Assembly (NCBI GenBank): GCA_030653975.1
Contig: JAURYH010000021.1
Coordinates: 62,001 to 126,000 of the forward strand
Length of the DNA: 64,000 nucleotides
DNA from: Hydrogenophaga sp.
GTDB taxonomy: Bacteria > Pseudomonadota > Gammaproteobacteria > Burkholderiales > Burkholderiaceae_C
Reading direction: 5' to 3'
Positions within the stretch are counted from its first letter, which is position 1; each line of letters starts with the position of its first letter. A model generated the notes under the pieces. That model did not search any database. It was not told the origin of the DNA and was given only the letters and a program-made list of their open reading frames with translations. Below, in pieces: positions 25,000 through 33,614 of the stretch. Position numbers and translations under genes: made by a program.

Positions 25000-26850
25000 A
25001 TGCAAGAATCCACACTGGCCCGATCCATCCGCCGTGACTTGAGCCGCCAACTCACGGGCGCCATCAACGATGCCACCACCTACCCCGCGGTACGCATCAC
25101 CGTGCTGCAGTCCTTGTCGACACTCTGGGCGCGGCTGCTCTCGTTGAAGGACGCGCTCTACCAAGACCTCGGCCTGAACCCGGAACAGCCACTCTTCTAT
25201 TTTTATATGAAGGGCGGCAACGCCTTTGACTGCGTCATCAACCCGGCCGGTCCGGCAGTGACGCAGCAAGGGGGCGGAAAGTCCGACTGGGACACCCAGA
25301 TCGTGGTCGATCCCTGGGCACCGATCCCGATTCAGAACCACATCTACGCGGTGATCGAAGACCTGATCCTTGATGAGCTGCGCAACTGCGCCGTCGAAAT
25401 CGCCCGCTGGAACCCGGAGATCACTTCCCCGGATCAGCTCCGGAGCCAGCAGTCGGCGCTTCTGTACCTGTACGAGGTCACTCGGGACGAGCAGCAGACC
25501 ATCCGCCAGGTGTTCGACCACAACCGAACGGGGCTGTGGCTGAACACGCAGCGCAAACTCAGCGACAAAACGATGCCCGGAGCGGAGCTGCCCGGCATGA
25601 TCTTCAATGACGGCATCGAACCGTTCCAGCTCTTCCGGCTCGGCTACACCTGGCATGCGGAGCCGCTCCAGTGGCCCACGCCCCCACTCCCAGGTCAGTC
25701 CATGGGGCCGCAAATCGAGCGCCCGCTGCTGATGGAACTGATCGACGTGACCTTGCCGCGCCTGAACACGGTGGAGGCGGTTGAAGTGTGGGACGACTTG
25801 CAGTCGGGCCACATGCAGATCGACCCCATCGGCGTCTCCCTACAGTACCAGGGGACGACGATCACGCAGACCCTGCCCCTGCCCTCGCTGGTCTACCACT
25901 TCGACGAGCAGGTGCTCATGTTGTCCGAGGTGGCGGCGGGCGTGTCCAAGAGCGTAGACAAGGTGGCCAGACGCTTTGCCCGCCTGACGGCGATCTACAA
26001 CGCCGGCACGCCGCTGCAGCAGGCGGACTACCAGTCGCGGATGGCGGCCAGCGCCGGCATCCCGGTGGCGCAACTGCCCGTGCGCCCGCCCGTCGTGGGG
26101 GCCATCAATACGCTGCTCACCAACAACGGTGCGGGTACCGACCTGGCCGCCGCCCCGGGCACGCCGCAATACATGGCGGTCAACATGATGTACGTGATCG
26201 CCAACCGGCAGTTGCCGTACGACGGCGAGCAGTCGCAAGCAGGTCGGCAGACGATGGCGCTGATGATCGGCGGACTGCTGCCGCCCCTGACCATCAGCGA
26301 CGTCGGGGCCAGCGACGACCTGGCGCTCTATTCCACCATCGTGCGCAATGGCTATATCTCGACCGACCCGTTTCCCGGCTCCGGCATCGACATGGCGGCA
26401 TGGTTGCGGGTTCGTGATGCCAGCAAGCTGGAAGACACCGCGCACCTGCTGCGCGACAGCCTGCCCCGCTGGCTCCGCAACCGGGCGACACAGGCGAACG
26501 TTCCCCCGCTCACGCCGCTCAACCAGTGGATCACGCAGACGTTCTATAACAAGGCGATCCGGGTGGAACTGCGCGAGCACACCACGCTGCGCCAGCCTGG
26601 CACGAGCCGTGAACAGACCCTGGTGGTCTTTTGCGACGACCGGGCTGTCGCCTGCATCACGCTGACCACCGCCATCGCCTCACAGGCGCCGTTCGTGCCC
26701 GATCCGCTGATGCCGACGGTCTATCTGGCGTCTGTGTTGGACATGACCGAACAACACAAAGTGGCCGCAGCGGTCATCAAGGACTTCTGCATCCGCAATG
26801 CACTGTCCCAGCAGTTCAACATGCTGAACCGGCTCTTCCCCAGGGCCTGA
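25000..26850 (+). CDS. large R-body-locus protein with nucleotidyltransferase-like signature
   Basis: 616 residues, soluble. Residues 65-105 read FYFYMKGGNAFDC...GGKSDWDTQIVVDP: a KGG loop followed about 24 residues later by SDWD, the pattern of DNA polymerase beta-type nucleotidyltransferases (KGG/GS then DxD), with a possible third acidic residue at D249 in LMELIDVTL. AbiEii-type toxins and other antiviral or modifying nucleotidyltransferases share this layout. The rest (250-616) is unrecognised and helical. It starts 22 bp after the Ala/Pro-rich gene. Assignment is by motif spacing and needs fold prediction. Confidence 0.65.
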   Translation: MQESTLARSIRRDLSRQLTGAINDATTYPAVRITVLQSLSTLWARLLSLKDALYQDLGLNPEQPLFYFYMKGGNAFDCVINPAGPAVTQQGGGKSDWDTQIVVDPWAPIPIQNHIYAVIEDLILDELRNCAVEIARWNPEITSPDQLRSQQSALLYLYEVTRDEQQTIRQVFDHNRTGLWLNTQRKLSDKTMPGAELPGMIFNDGIEPFQLFRLGYTWHAEPLQWPTPPLPGQSMGPQIERPLLMELIDVTLPRLNTVEAVEVWDDLQSGHMQIDPIGVSLQYQGTTITQTLPLPSLVYHFDEQVLMLSEVAAGVSKSVDKVARRFARLTAIYNAGTPLQQADYQSRMAASAGIPVAQLPVRPPVVGAINTLLTNNGAGTDLAAAPGTPQYMAVNMMYVIANRQLPYDGEQSQAGRQTMALMIGGLLPPLTISDVGASDDLALYSTIVRNGYISTDPFPGSGIDMAAWLRVRDASKLEDTAHLLRDSLPRWLRNRATQANVPPLTPLNQWITQTFYNKAIRVELREHTTLRQPGTSREQTLVVFCDDRAVACITLTTAIASQAPFVPDPLMPTVYLASVLDMTEQHKVAAAVIKDFCIRNALSQQFNMLNRLFPRA

Positions 26851-26915
26851 GCGCGCCCAGAGCACATTTTTTGCCCACTGCGTCAAAACCGTTTGGACGA
26901 CCGAAGGACCGAACC

Positions 26916-28100
26916 ATGCCCTGGATGACCGACCTCTTTTATGATCCCGCGCTGCCCGGGGCTCCACGGGGCGCCTTCCAGGACCGGCCGCTGCACCAGA
27001 TCACGCTGCCCGGCACCCATGATTCGGGCTGTTACCGGGACCAGCGGATTTCCAACGTCTACTCCGCCACGCAGACCCAGGACATCTTTCAACAGCTCGC
27101 CGGCGGCATTCGCTATTTCGACCTCCGGCCCTGCGCCAGGGGCGCCGAGTTTTGGACCTACCACGGCCAGTTCTACTGGGGCGGGGAGTTGACCGGCGCC
27201 GACGGGATCCTGCAGCAGATCAGAGACTACTTTGACAGCCTGGCCCCGACCGACCGCGAGCTGGTGATCTTGAACGTGTCGCACTTCTACAAGTTCACCA
27301 ACCTGCTGCATGGCAACCTCGTCGCGGCCATCCAGGCCGCCTTGGGGCCGTATCTGGTCGAGTACACCCAGAACAACATCGACCTGTGCAACTGCCCCTA
27401 TTGGCAGCTCCTGTCCACGCCGACCGTTGCCAACGGGCCACCGCCAGGCGCCATCGGCGGTGCCGTTCTGAAGTCGCGCGTGCTGATCCTGTACGACGGC
27501 GCGCTCGACACCCCGCAGGAGGCCTATGTGATGAACCTGCCCTTTACCGCTCCGCCCAATGGCATCCCGGGCTTTTTCGTCGTGGCGCCCAAGTACGCAG
27601 CACCCGCCAACCCGATTGAACTGTTTGACCAGTATTCCAACCTCGGTCGGGTCGACGATGGCTATGTGCTCTCTGGCATACGCACCGACCAGCTCAACAA
27701 ACTGCGCAACCGGCAGAACTTCGCCTACACCACCCAGCCCTTCAACCCGGGCAACTGGACGGCCAACGCCGTGGGCGGCGTGGCCGGCACATTGCACCTG
27801 TTGTCGTGGACGCTGACGCCGCAGTTCTCACTGACCCTCACCGGCACCTGGGACCCGCTGGAAGCCGCACAACAAATCGCCAACCCCTTGCTGCTGAACC
27901 TGTTCTGCGGCGCCCATCGCGGCTGGGCCGGTGTTTGCTACAACGCGGCCATGGACCCCCAAATCAACATCATCTACGTGGACGACTACGACTCCACCAA
28001 ACACCAGAACACCGGATCGCCATGGAACGGCATGGCGATCCCGGTGGCGATTGCCGCGCGCATGAACGTGGGGCCGGTGGGGGAAAGAAACACCTGGTGA
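26916..28100 (+). CDS. PI-PLC X-domain-like phospholipase, R-body locus
   Basis: 394 residues from the ATG at 26916 (MPWMTDLFYDP). Catalytic-type motifs of bacterial phosphatidylinositol-specific phospholipase C are present: LPGTHDSG with H35, GGIRYFDLRP (64-72), and WTYHG with H83. These correspond to the two catalytic histidines and the conserved acidic residues. There is no signal peptide, so it would stay in the cytoplasm until lysis. It is the last gene of the R-body operon, 65 bp after the nucleotidyltransferase-like gene. It may damage host membranes when R-bodies release cell contents; that role is inferred. Confidence 0.75.
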   Translation: MPWMTDLFYDPALPGAPRGAFQDRPLHQITLPGTHDSGCYRDQRISNVYSATQTQDIFQQLAGGIRYFDLRPCARGAEFWTYHGQFYWGGELTGADGILQQIRDYFDSLAPTDRELVILNVSHFYKFTNLLHGNLVAAIQAALGPYLVEYTQNNIDLCNCPYWQLLSTPTVANGPPPGAIGGAVLKSRVLILYDGALDTPQEAYVMNLPFTAPPNGIPGFFVVAPKYAAPANPIELFDQYSNLGRVDDGYVLSGIRTDQLNKLRNRQNFAYTTQPFNPGNWTANAVGGVAGTLHLLSWTLTPQFSLTLTGTWDPLEAAQQIANPLLLNLFCGAHRGWAGVCYNAAMDPQINIIYVDDYDSTKHQNTGSPWNGMAIPVAIAARMNVGPVGERNTW

Positions 28101-28158
28101 TGCCGCCGGGCGGCGACCCGCTGCGGGCCGCCCGAGCCCCGGACACTCCCAACCCGCG

Positions 28159-28272
28159 ATGGCCGCCATGGGCGGCGACTGCAGGGTCCTGAGCGAACTG
28201 TGCGGCGGCTGCATGGCCGAACTGCTCCTGCTGCGCGAAGCCTTCAGGCTGGTCGGCGGCGGGCAGGCCTAA
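28159..28272 (+). pseudogene. duplicated 3' fragment of the unknown gene at 17485-17925
   Basis: A 37-residue open frame (MAAMGGDCRVLSEL...MAELLLLREAF) matches the C-terminal 35 residues of the 17485-17925 protein at 26 positions, with the stop at nearly the same place. It lacks the rest of the gene. The two copies are in the same orientation, one on each side of the R-body locus, about 10.3 kb apart. It overlaps the end of convergent modC by 4 bp. Confidence 0.7.
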
Positions 28273-29342
28273 CCAATCAGGGCCACAGCCTTGATCTGCG
28301 CCCAGACCGGCTGACCCGGAGCCAACCCCAGCGCATCCGCCGAGCGCCGCGTCAACCGCGCCAGCAACGACGACGAAGTCCCCACCTGCAAACGGCACAA
28401 GGCCAGCGCCGGGTGGCTGTCGTCGGCCAGTTGCTCCACCACTACCGGCAGGCTGTTGAGCAGGCTCGTGTCGCTCGCGGGCGTGAGCGCCAGGCTCACG
28501 TCGCGCGCCAGGATGCGGATGCGCACCGTGCTGCCCTGCGCCTGCCCGCCGTCGCGCACCCAGAGGCAGCCGCCGGGGAACGCCACCCGCGCCAGGCTCC
28601 AGGCCGGATCGCGCTCCACCACCACGCCCTCCAGCACCACGCCCGCGTCTTCGCCCAGGCGGATCGGCAGATCCACGCGCGACAGCACCTCGGCCAGCGG
28701 GCCCGAGGCCAGCGCCCTGCCCGCCTCCATGGCGACGATGTGGTCGGCCAGGCGCGCCACCTCGTCGGGCGCGTGGCTCACGTAGATCACCGGGATGTCC
28801 AGCTCGCGGTGCAGGCGCTCCAGGTAGGGCAGGATTTCCTGCTTGCGCGCCAGGTCGAGCGCCGCCAGGGGCTCGTCCATGAGCAGCAACCGCGGGCCCA
28901 GGGCCAGCGCGCGCGCGATGCCGATGCGGCTGCGCTCGCCGCCCGACAAGCGGGCCGGCTTGCGGTCCAGCAGGTGGCCGATGCCCAGCAGTTCAATGGC
29001 CTGGTCCAGCCCCTGTTTTCCCGCGCCGGGCAGGCGCCGCAGGCCATAGCGCAGGTTGCCCATGACGGTGAGGTGGGGGAACAGGCTGGCTTCCTGGAAC
29101 ACGTAGCCCAGCGGGCGCTGGTGCGTCGGCAGCCAGACCCCGCTGTCTTGCCAGACCTCGCCATGGACGACCAGCCGCCCTTGTGGCGCGCGCTCCAGGC
29201 CGGCGATGCAACGCAGCAGCGTGGTCTTGCCGGAGCCGGAGTGCCCGAACAAGGCGGTCACGCCGCGCGCGGGCAAGGCCAGGTCCACATCGAGCGAAAA
29301 CCCCGGCCAGTCGAGCTGAAAGCGGGTCTGAATACCGGTCAT
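28269..29342 (-). CDS. modC: molybdate ABC transporter ATPase ModC
   Basis: 357 residues with Walker [10 protein letters not shown] (about residues 33-41), signature [15 protein letters not shown], Walker [13 protein letters not shown], and a C-terminal TOBE/Mop-like domain that binds molybdate. It energises ModB/ModA for high-affinity molybdate uptake, needed for the FeMo-cofactor. It starts one base after modB and is last in the mod operon. Confidence 0.95.
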   Translation of the reverse strand: MTGIQTRFQLDWPGFSLDVDLALPARGVTALFGHSGSGKTTLLRCIAGLERAPQGRLVVHGEVWQDSGVWLPTHQRPLGYVFQEASLFPHLTVMGNLRYGLRRLPGAGKQGLDQAIELLGIGHLLDRKPARLSGGERSRIGIARALALGPRLLLMDEPLAALDLARKQEILPYLERLHRELDIPVIYVSHAPDEVARLADHIVAMEAGRALASGPLAEVLSRVDLPIRLGEDAGVVLEGVVVERDPAWSLARVAFPGGCLWVRDGGQAQGSTVRIRILARDVSLALTPASDTSLLNSLPVVVEQLADDSHPALALCRLQVGTSSSLLARLTRRSADALGLAPGQPVWAQIKAVALIG

Positions 29343-29343
29343 G

Positions 29344-30024
29344 TCAGTGCCCTTCCTTGGGCTTCGGCCGCCAGGCGTACAGGGCCAGCAGCACCAGGAA
29401 CGAGAACACCAGCATCACGGCAGACAGGCGGTGCGCCTGCAGGTACTCCATGGCTTCCACGTGGTCGTAGATCTGCACCGAGGCGACGCGGGTCACGCCG
29501 GGCAGGTTGCCGCCGATCATCAGCACCACACCGAACTCGCCCACGGTGTGCGCGAAGGTGAGGATCGACGCGGTGAGAAAGCCGGGCAGCGCCAGCGGCA
29601 CGGCCACGGTGAAGAAGGCGTCCATGGGCGAAGCCCGCAAGGTGGCGGCGACTTCCAGCGGCCGGTCACCGACCGCTTCAAAGGCGGTCTGCAAGGGCTG
29701 CACCATGAAGGGCAAGGAATAGAACACCGAGGCCACCACCAGGCCCCAGAAGGTGAACGGCAAGGCACCGATGCCCAGCGCCTGCGTGAGCTGCCCCACC
29801 GGCCCGTGCGGCCCCATGGCCAACAGCAGATAGAAGCCGAGCACCGAGGGCGGCAACACCAGCGGCAGCGCCACCACCGCCCCCACCGGCCCTTTCCACC
29901 AGGCCTTGCTGCGCGCCAGCCACCACGCGATGGGCGTGCCCACCAGCAGCAGGATCAGCGTGACGATGCTGGCCAGCCGCACGGTCAGCCAGATGGCTTG
30001 CAGGTCGCTGTCGGTCAGTCCCAT
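29344..30024 (-). CDS. modB: molybdate ABC transporter permease ModB
   Basis: 226 residues with five to six membrane segments and the permease loop [20 protein letters not shown], containing the EAA-like motif. It forms the inner-membrane channel with ModC and receives molybdate from ModA. It starts 9 bp after modA and ends next to modC. Confidence 0.95.
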   Translation of the reverse strand: MGLTDSDLQAIWLTVRLASIVTLILLLVGTPIAWWLARSKAWWKGPVGAVVALPLVLPPSVLGFYLLLAMGPHGPVGQLTQALGIGALPFTFWGLVVASVFYSLPFMVQPLQTAFEAVGDRPLEVAATLRASPMDAFFTVAVPLALPGFLTASILTFAHTVGEFGVVLMIGGNLPGVTRVASVQIYDHVEAMEYLQAHRLSAVMLVFSFLVLLALYAWRPKPKEGH

Positions 30025-30033
30025 GGTGAGGCC

Positions 30034-30810
30034 TCAGCGGACGGCTTCGCCGGGCAGGACGAAGCCGTACTTCGTCATCACGGCGCGCGCCGCAGGGCCG
30101 CCCATGTGCTCGGCGAAGCGTCTGGCCAGCGCGTTGCCTGCGGCCCGCTTCGTGACGATGAAGCCCTGCTCCAGCGGCGCGTGCAGCTGGTCGGGGATCA
30201 GCCAGTAGCCGCCCTTGCTGGCCAACTCGGGGTTGACCGCCAGGGCCAGCGCGATGACGCCGACCTGGGCGTTGCCGGTCTGCACGAACTGCGCGGTGTG
30301 GGCGATGTTCTCGCCGTAAACCAGCTTGGGCTCGACCTTCTCCCACAGGCCCGAGGCGCGCAAGGCTTCTTCCGCGCGCTTGCCGTAGGGCGCGTGCTTG
30401 GGGTTGGCGATGGCGATGCGGGCGAACTTCGGATCGCTCAGGCTCTGCAACGTCAGCTTGGTGGCATCGACCGTGGTGCTCCAGAGCACGATACGGCCGA
30501 AGGCATAGGGCTTGACTTCCGAAGCGGCCAGCCCGGCCTTGGCCAGCTCGCGCGGGAAGGCGATGTCGGCCGAGAAGAACAGGTCGTAGGGCGCGCCCTG
30601 CTGGATCTGCGTGTGAAACTTGCCCGAAGAGCCGTAGATGACGTCGATCTCGTCGGCCGGGTTGGTGGCCTTGTACCCTTTGACGATGTCGTCCATGGCG
30701 AACTTCAGATCGGCCGCTGCTGCGATGGTGATCTTCTCGGCGTGGGCACTGCCCATGGCCAGCAGGAAGGCAGCGATGGCCAGCAGGATGCGAAGGGGTT
30801 TGGTTGTCAT
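30034..30810 (-). CDS. modA: molybdate-binding periplasmic protein ModA
   Basis: 258 residues from the ATG at 30810 (MTTKPLRILLAIAAF), with a signal peptide cleaved after SAHA. The mature N-terminus EKITIAAAADLKFAM and the YGSSGKFHTQIQ stretch are typical ModA ligand-binding segments. It captures molybdate in the periplasm for ModBC. The start at 30855 that is also open would add 15 residues overlapping the region before the signal peptide and is rejected. Confidence 0.95.
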   Translation of the reverse strand: MTTKPLRILLAIAAFLLAMGSAHAEKITIAAAADLKFAMDDIVKGYKATNPADEIDVIYGSSGKFHTQIQQGAPYDLFFSADIAFPRELAKAGLAASEVKPYAFGRIVLWSTTVDATKLTLQSLSDPKFARIAIANPKHAPYGKRAEEALRASGLWEKVEPKLVYGENIAHTAQFVQTGNAQVGVIALALAVNPELASKGGYWLIPDQLHAPLEQGFIVTKRAAGNALARRFAEHMGGPAARAVMTKYGFVLPGEAVR

Positions 30811-30821
30811 GTGAGGTTCCT

Positions 30822-31208
30822 TCAATGCCGGGAAAACAGGTCGCGCAGCTTGCACAGCGCGGTGGTGACGTCAAAACGCGTATCGGGCAGCACCTCGCCG
30901 GCCAGCACCTTCTGCAGCGCAGCGCGCGGGTCGGTCTCGCCGGTCAGCAACACCTGCGCGCCCCAGCCGGCCATGTGGCGCAGAAAGCCGTCGCCCGCGC
31001 TGCCCGCGATCAGCAGCGCCACGCCGTGCAGCGGGTGCGGGCCGTCGTCCTTGAAGTGGTGGGGCAGCTGTTCTTTGCTGAGCGTGATGCGCTGCGGCTC
31101 GGGCAGCGGCTGGCCGCTCTGGCAATCGAACAGCAGCCACTCGCGGGCCTGGCCTGCGTGGCCGCTGACCTGGCTCCAGCCCTTGTGGGTGGCGATGGCG
31201 ACTTTCAT
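30822..31208 (-). CDS. NifX/NafY-type dinitrogenase FeMo-cofactor binding domain protein
   Basis: 128 residues. MKVAIATHKG, HAGQAREWLLFDC and the GDGFLRHMAGWGAQVLLTGE stretch match the NifX/NifB-C/NafY cofactor-binding domain, which holds NifB-co or FeMo-co intermediates. Placed between modE and modA, it probably links molybdenum delivery to cofactor assembly. Calling it NifX itself is not safe, as several paralogs share this domain. Confidence 0.82.
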   Translation of the reverse strand: MKVAIATHKGWSQVSGHAGQAREWLLFDCQSGQPLPEPQRITLSKEQLPHHFKDDGPHPLHGVALLIAGSAGDGFLRHMAGWGAQVLLTGETDPRAALQKVLAGEVLPDTRFDVTTALCKLRDLFSRH

Positions 31209-31251
31209 GAAAGGTCCTTGGTTCTTGTTGCTTGATGTGCTGAGAAGGCGT

Positions 31252-32076
31252 TCAGTCGGTGGAGACGAGGAAGACGCTGGAGGCCTTGAAGATCGCGGTC
31301 ACCGGCTGGCCCACCGCGAGGCCCAGGCGCTCGACGCTCGGGTCGGTGACCACGGCGGTGAGCACGTGGTGGCCGCCCGGCAGGTCCAGCGTGACCTCGG
31401 TGTTGACGGGGCCGTGGTGGATCTGTTGCACCAGGCCGCGGAAGCGGTTGCGCGCCGAGACGCGGGCGCCGGCTTCGTCCACCATCAACACGATGGACGA
31501 GGCCTTGACGAAGGCCAGCACATCGCGGCCTTCGGCCAGGCCGAGGTTCTGCACCGACTCGTTGGTGACGATGGCGGTGAGCTCCAGCGACGGCCCCAGC
31601 TTCAGGATCACCTCGCTTTCGACCACGCCGGTGCGGATGGCGCCAATGGGGCCTGCGAACTGGTTGCGTGCGCTGGTCTTCATGGTCAGCTTCCTCAGGA
31701 TGTGGCGGAACTCGGCGATGTCTTGCGCGCCGTTCTGCGCGAGCTGGTCGCTCAGGCGCGCGAGCGCGGCCTGCGACTCCTGCTCCAGCGCGCGGTAGAA
31801 GGCGATGAGGCGGCGGCCAAAGTCGGTGAGCGCGCTCCCACCGCCGTTGCGCCCGCCGGCGGCGCGCAGCACCAGCGGCTCGGGCGCCACGTTGTTCATG
31901 TGATCCACCGCGTCCCACGCCGCCTTGTAGGCCATGGGCACGGCCTTGGCGGCCTGCAGGATGGAGCCGTGCTGGGCGATGGCTTCGAGCAAGCGGATGC
32001 GCTTGTCGCCGAGGAAGCTGCCCATGGCGGTGTCGATCATCAGCTTGCCCATGAGGGGCGGGCTGGTGACGCTCAT
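31252..32076 (-). CDS. modE: molybdate-responsive regulator ModE
   Basis: 274 residues. The N-terminal winged HTH (residues 22-80; GDKRIRLLEAIAQHGSILQA, AYKAAWDAVDHMNN) is followed by two tandem TOBE/Mop domains (SARNQFAGPIGAIRTG and SARNRFRGLVQQIHHGPVNTE) that bind molybdate. Molybdate-loaded ModE represses mod transport genes. A ModE box lies 49 bp upstream of the first gene of this operon (32511-32534), suggesting self-regulation. It overlaps the upstream gene by 4 bp. Confidence 0.93.
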   Translation of the reverse strand: MSVTSPPLMGKLMIDTAMGSFLGDKRIRLLEAIAQHGSILQAAKAVPMAYKAAWDAVDHMNNVAPEPLVLRAAGGRNGGGSALTDFGRRLIAFYRALEQESQAALARLSDQLAQNGAQDIAEFRHILRKLTMKTSARNQFAGPIGAIRTGVVESEVILKLGPSLELTAIVTNESVQNLGLAEGRDVLAFVKASSIVLMVDEAGARVSARNRFRGLVQQIHHGPVNTEVTLDLPGGHHVLTAVVTDPSVERLGLAVGQPVTAIFKASSVFLVSTD

Positions 32077-32462
32077 CGCGGCATGCCTCTGCTGAGCGAG
32101 AGCCGGGGAATCACCGCGCCAGCGCCGAAGCGCTCAATCACCTTGTGGCTGGCGAGCCAGCGGCTGTCGGGCAGGCGCCAGGCGGTCACGGTCTCGGCGT
32201 AGACCGGGGCCTCGTAGAAGATTTCGTCGTCGTCCGAGCGCAGCGCCGTCTGCACATAGCGGAAGGCGCAAAAGCAGGCCTGGCCTTCGGCGTCCAGGCC
32301 GAGGCTGCGGTCGGCCACGATCTCGTATTCCTGCTCAACGGCAAAGCTCACGGGCGCCACCACGAGCCCGACCAGATCGGACGGCAGTTCCTCCATCCAC
32401 GCCACCGCTTGGCCACGCGCGGGGCAGGCGTTGGGTAGCGGGCTGTACAGCGGTTGAGGCAT
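32073..32462 (-). CDS. unknown protein, first gene of the mod operon
   Basis: 129 residues, no signal peptide, mixed alpha/beta with DDEIFYEAPVYAETVTAWRLPD and many aromatic residues. I do not recognise a family. It overlaps modE by ATGA and starts immediately downstream of the ModE box and sigma54-type promoter, so it is co-expressed with the molybdate genes under nitrogen-fixing and low-molybdate conditions. A molybdenum- or nitrogenase-related role is likely by context only. Confidence 0.7.
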   Translation of the reverse strand: MPQPLYSPLPNACPARGQAVAWMEELPSDLVGLVVAPVSFAVEQEYEIVADRSLGLDAEGQACFCAFRYVQTALRSDDDEIFYEAPVYAETVTAWRLPDSRWLASHKVIERFGAGAVIPRLSLSRGMPR

Positions 32463-32510
32463 GACGGGCTCCTGTATCGATCACGACATAACGCACGGGT
32501 CTGACGACAG

Positions 32511-32534
32511 CGTTGTGTGCTTTGCTACACAACG
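32511..32534. promoter_or_regulatory. ModE box (molybdate operator)
   Basis: CGTTGTGT, eight bases, ACACAACG: perfect 8-bp arms with the same 8-8-8 layout as the Escherichia coli modA site (CGTTATAT...ACATAACG). It lies 49 bp upstream of the first gene of the modE-modABC operon and downstream of the predicted sigma54 start. Repression by molybdate-bound ModE is expected. Confidence 0.8.
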
Positions 32535-32564
32535 TTCACTCTTGCTTGGCTTGTTGGTCTGGTT

Positions 32565-32580
32565 TGCAAAACGTGGGCCA
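32565..32580 (-). promoter_or_regulatory. sigma54-type promoter of the mod operon
   Basis: Read on the minus strand: TGGCCCACGTTTTGCA, against the consensus TGGCAYRNNNNTTGCW. One mismatch, with the GG and GC dinucleotides in the correct spacing. It puts the transcription start near 32553, about 90 bp before the first gene. No TGT-N10-ACA NifA site was found nearby. Confidence 0.65.
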
Positions 32581-32631
32581 GCTTGGGTAGAGAACGCTTG
32601 TCTCTTTCTCTGTGCTTTTTTGGATGAACGC

Positions 32632-33195
32632 AGATCTCGTTCGTTGCACCTCGCCAAGCCAAGGCGTGCGCGCTCAGACCACAGCGCTTGGGTGAGGCGG
32701 TCGGCGCTGCGCACCGACTTCCCTGCGATGCTCGCGGCCGTGGCCCGTCGCACAACTCGCTGCGTTCGCTGCGCTCTCTCCGCTCAGACAAGTGCGACGA
32801 GTCAGATGACGAAGCGCGCTGCGCGCGCGGCCACGGCCACTGCGCTTCTCGGCGCTTCTCGGCGCTTCACACGGCGCGCTGCGGCCTGAGCGCACACGCC
32901 TTGGCAGAAAAGGTGTTGGCGCGCGACCGGTGGAATACCCAAACGCTTCATGCTGCGGCAGGCGCTGCCCGGTGGGGGCGATGTTCCGGGGTGGCTGTGT
33001 CCGCCCGTCTGGGGCCGGGCGCGCAAGTGCGCGCTTCGTTGTCTGACTCGCGGCCACTGTCTGAGCGGAGAGAGCGCAGCGAACGCAGCGAGTTTGGCCG
33101 CGCCGGCCCCAGACGGGCGGACACAGCGCAGTTGGCGCAAAGCGCCGACCACCCCGGATGAGCCCCCGCCGGGCAGCGCCTGCCGCAGCCGCGAG
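32632..33195. repeat. long repeat with large palindrome (copy 1 of 2)
   Basis: 564 bp, highly similar along its length to 51774-52354, in direct orientation. It contains a perfect 36-bp inverted repeat (32755-32790 against 33058-33093) and a larger imperfect hairpin (32953-33188) made of several paired blocks, including TGTCCGCCCGTCTGGGGCCG and its complement. No long plausible gene is present. It fills the gap between the mod operon promoter and the end of the nifB operon. Confidence 0.85.
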
Positions 33196-33235
33196 ACGCT
33201 GCACCCGCAAGGTCCCCCTCAGACCACAGTACGCT

Positions 33236-33607
33236 TCAGGCCAGACTCATCCGAAACAGCTCGGGCTGGCTCTGCCGGTACACACGCAGCCACAGCAGCG
33301 TGGCGGGCACCAGCGACTGGCTGGCGAACCACAGGGCTTCGTCCAGGCTTTCGCCGGGTGGGCCGGCGAGTTGCACCCGCATCAGCGCCCAACCCGACCA
33401 GTCGAGCTCGGGCATGGTGGCGCGCTGCTCGGGTTCGATCTGCGCCACGCTCGCGGCCAGGGTGGCGAGCTGGCGCTGCACCTCGGCACGCGTGAGGCGA
33501 GAACGCATCAACTCCTCGCGCGGCAGCTGTTCGACCAGGATCAGAACCGATTCGCAGGCGTTCTGGATCAGGCCCAACAAAGCGCTGTGCAACATGGGTT
33601 GACTCAT
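33236..33607 (-). CDS. unknown protein, last gene of the nifB operon
   Basis: 123 residues from the ATG at 33607 (MSQPMLHSALLGLIQNACES). Mostly helical and soluble, with no motif recognised. Longer starts run into the flavoprotein gene on the same strand and are rejected. It lies 7 bp after the flavoprotein gene and just before the long repeat, so it ends the nifB transcript. Confidence 0.65.
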   Translation of the reverse strand: MSQPMLHSALLGLIQNACESVLILVEQLPREELMRSRLTRAEVQRQLATLAASVAQIEPEQRATMPELDWSGWALMRVQLAGPPGESLDEALWFASQSLVPATLLWLRVYRQSQPELFRMSLA

Positions 33608-33614
33608 GGGTCTT

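Noticed and set aside
26851-26876. Terminator after the 616-residue gene (GC stem and T6)
   Set aside because: The stem is weak and the PI-PLC-like gene follows in the same direction; too little support to annotate.
29341-32202. Very long plus-strand open frame (about 950 codons) opposite the mod operon
   Set aside because: It is antisense to modB, modA, the NifX-like gene and modE, whose products carry clear family motifs; its composition (Gln/His/Arg rich, low complexity) is typical of GC-rich antisense frames.
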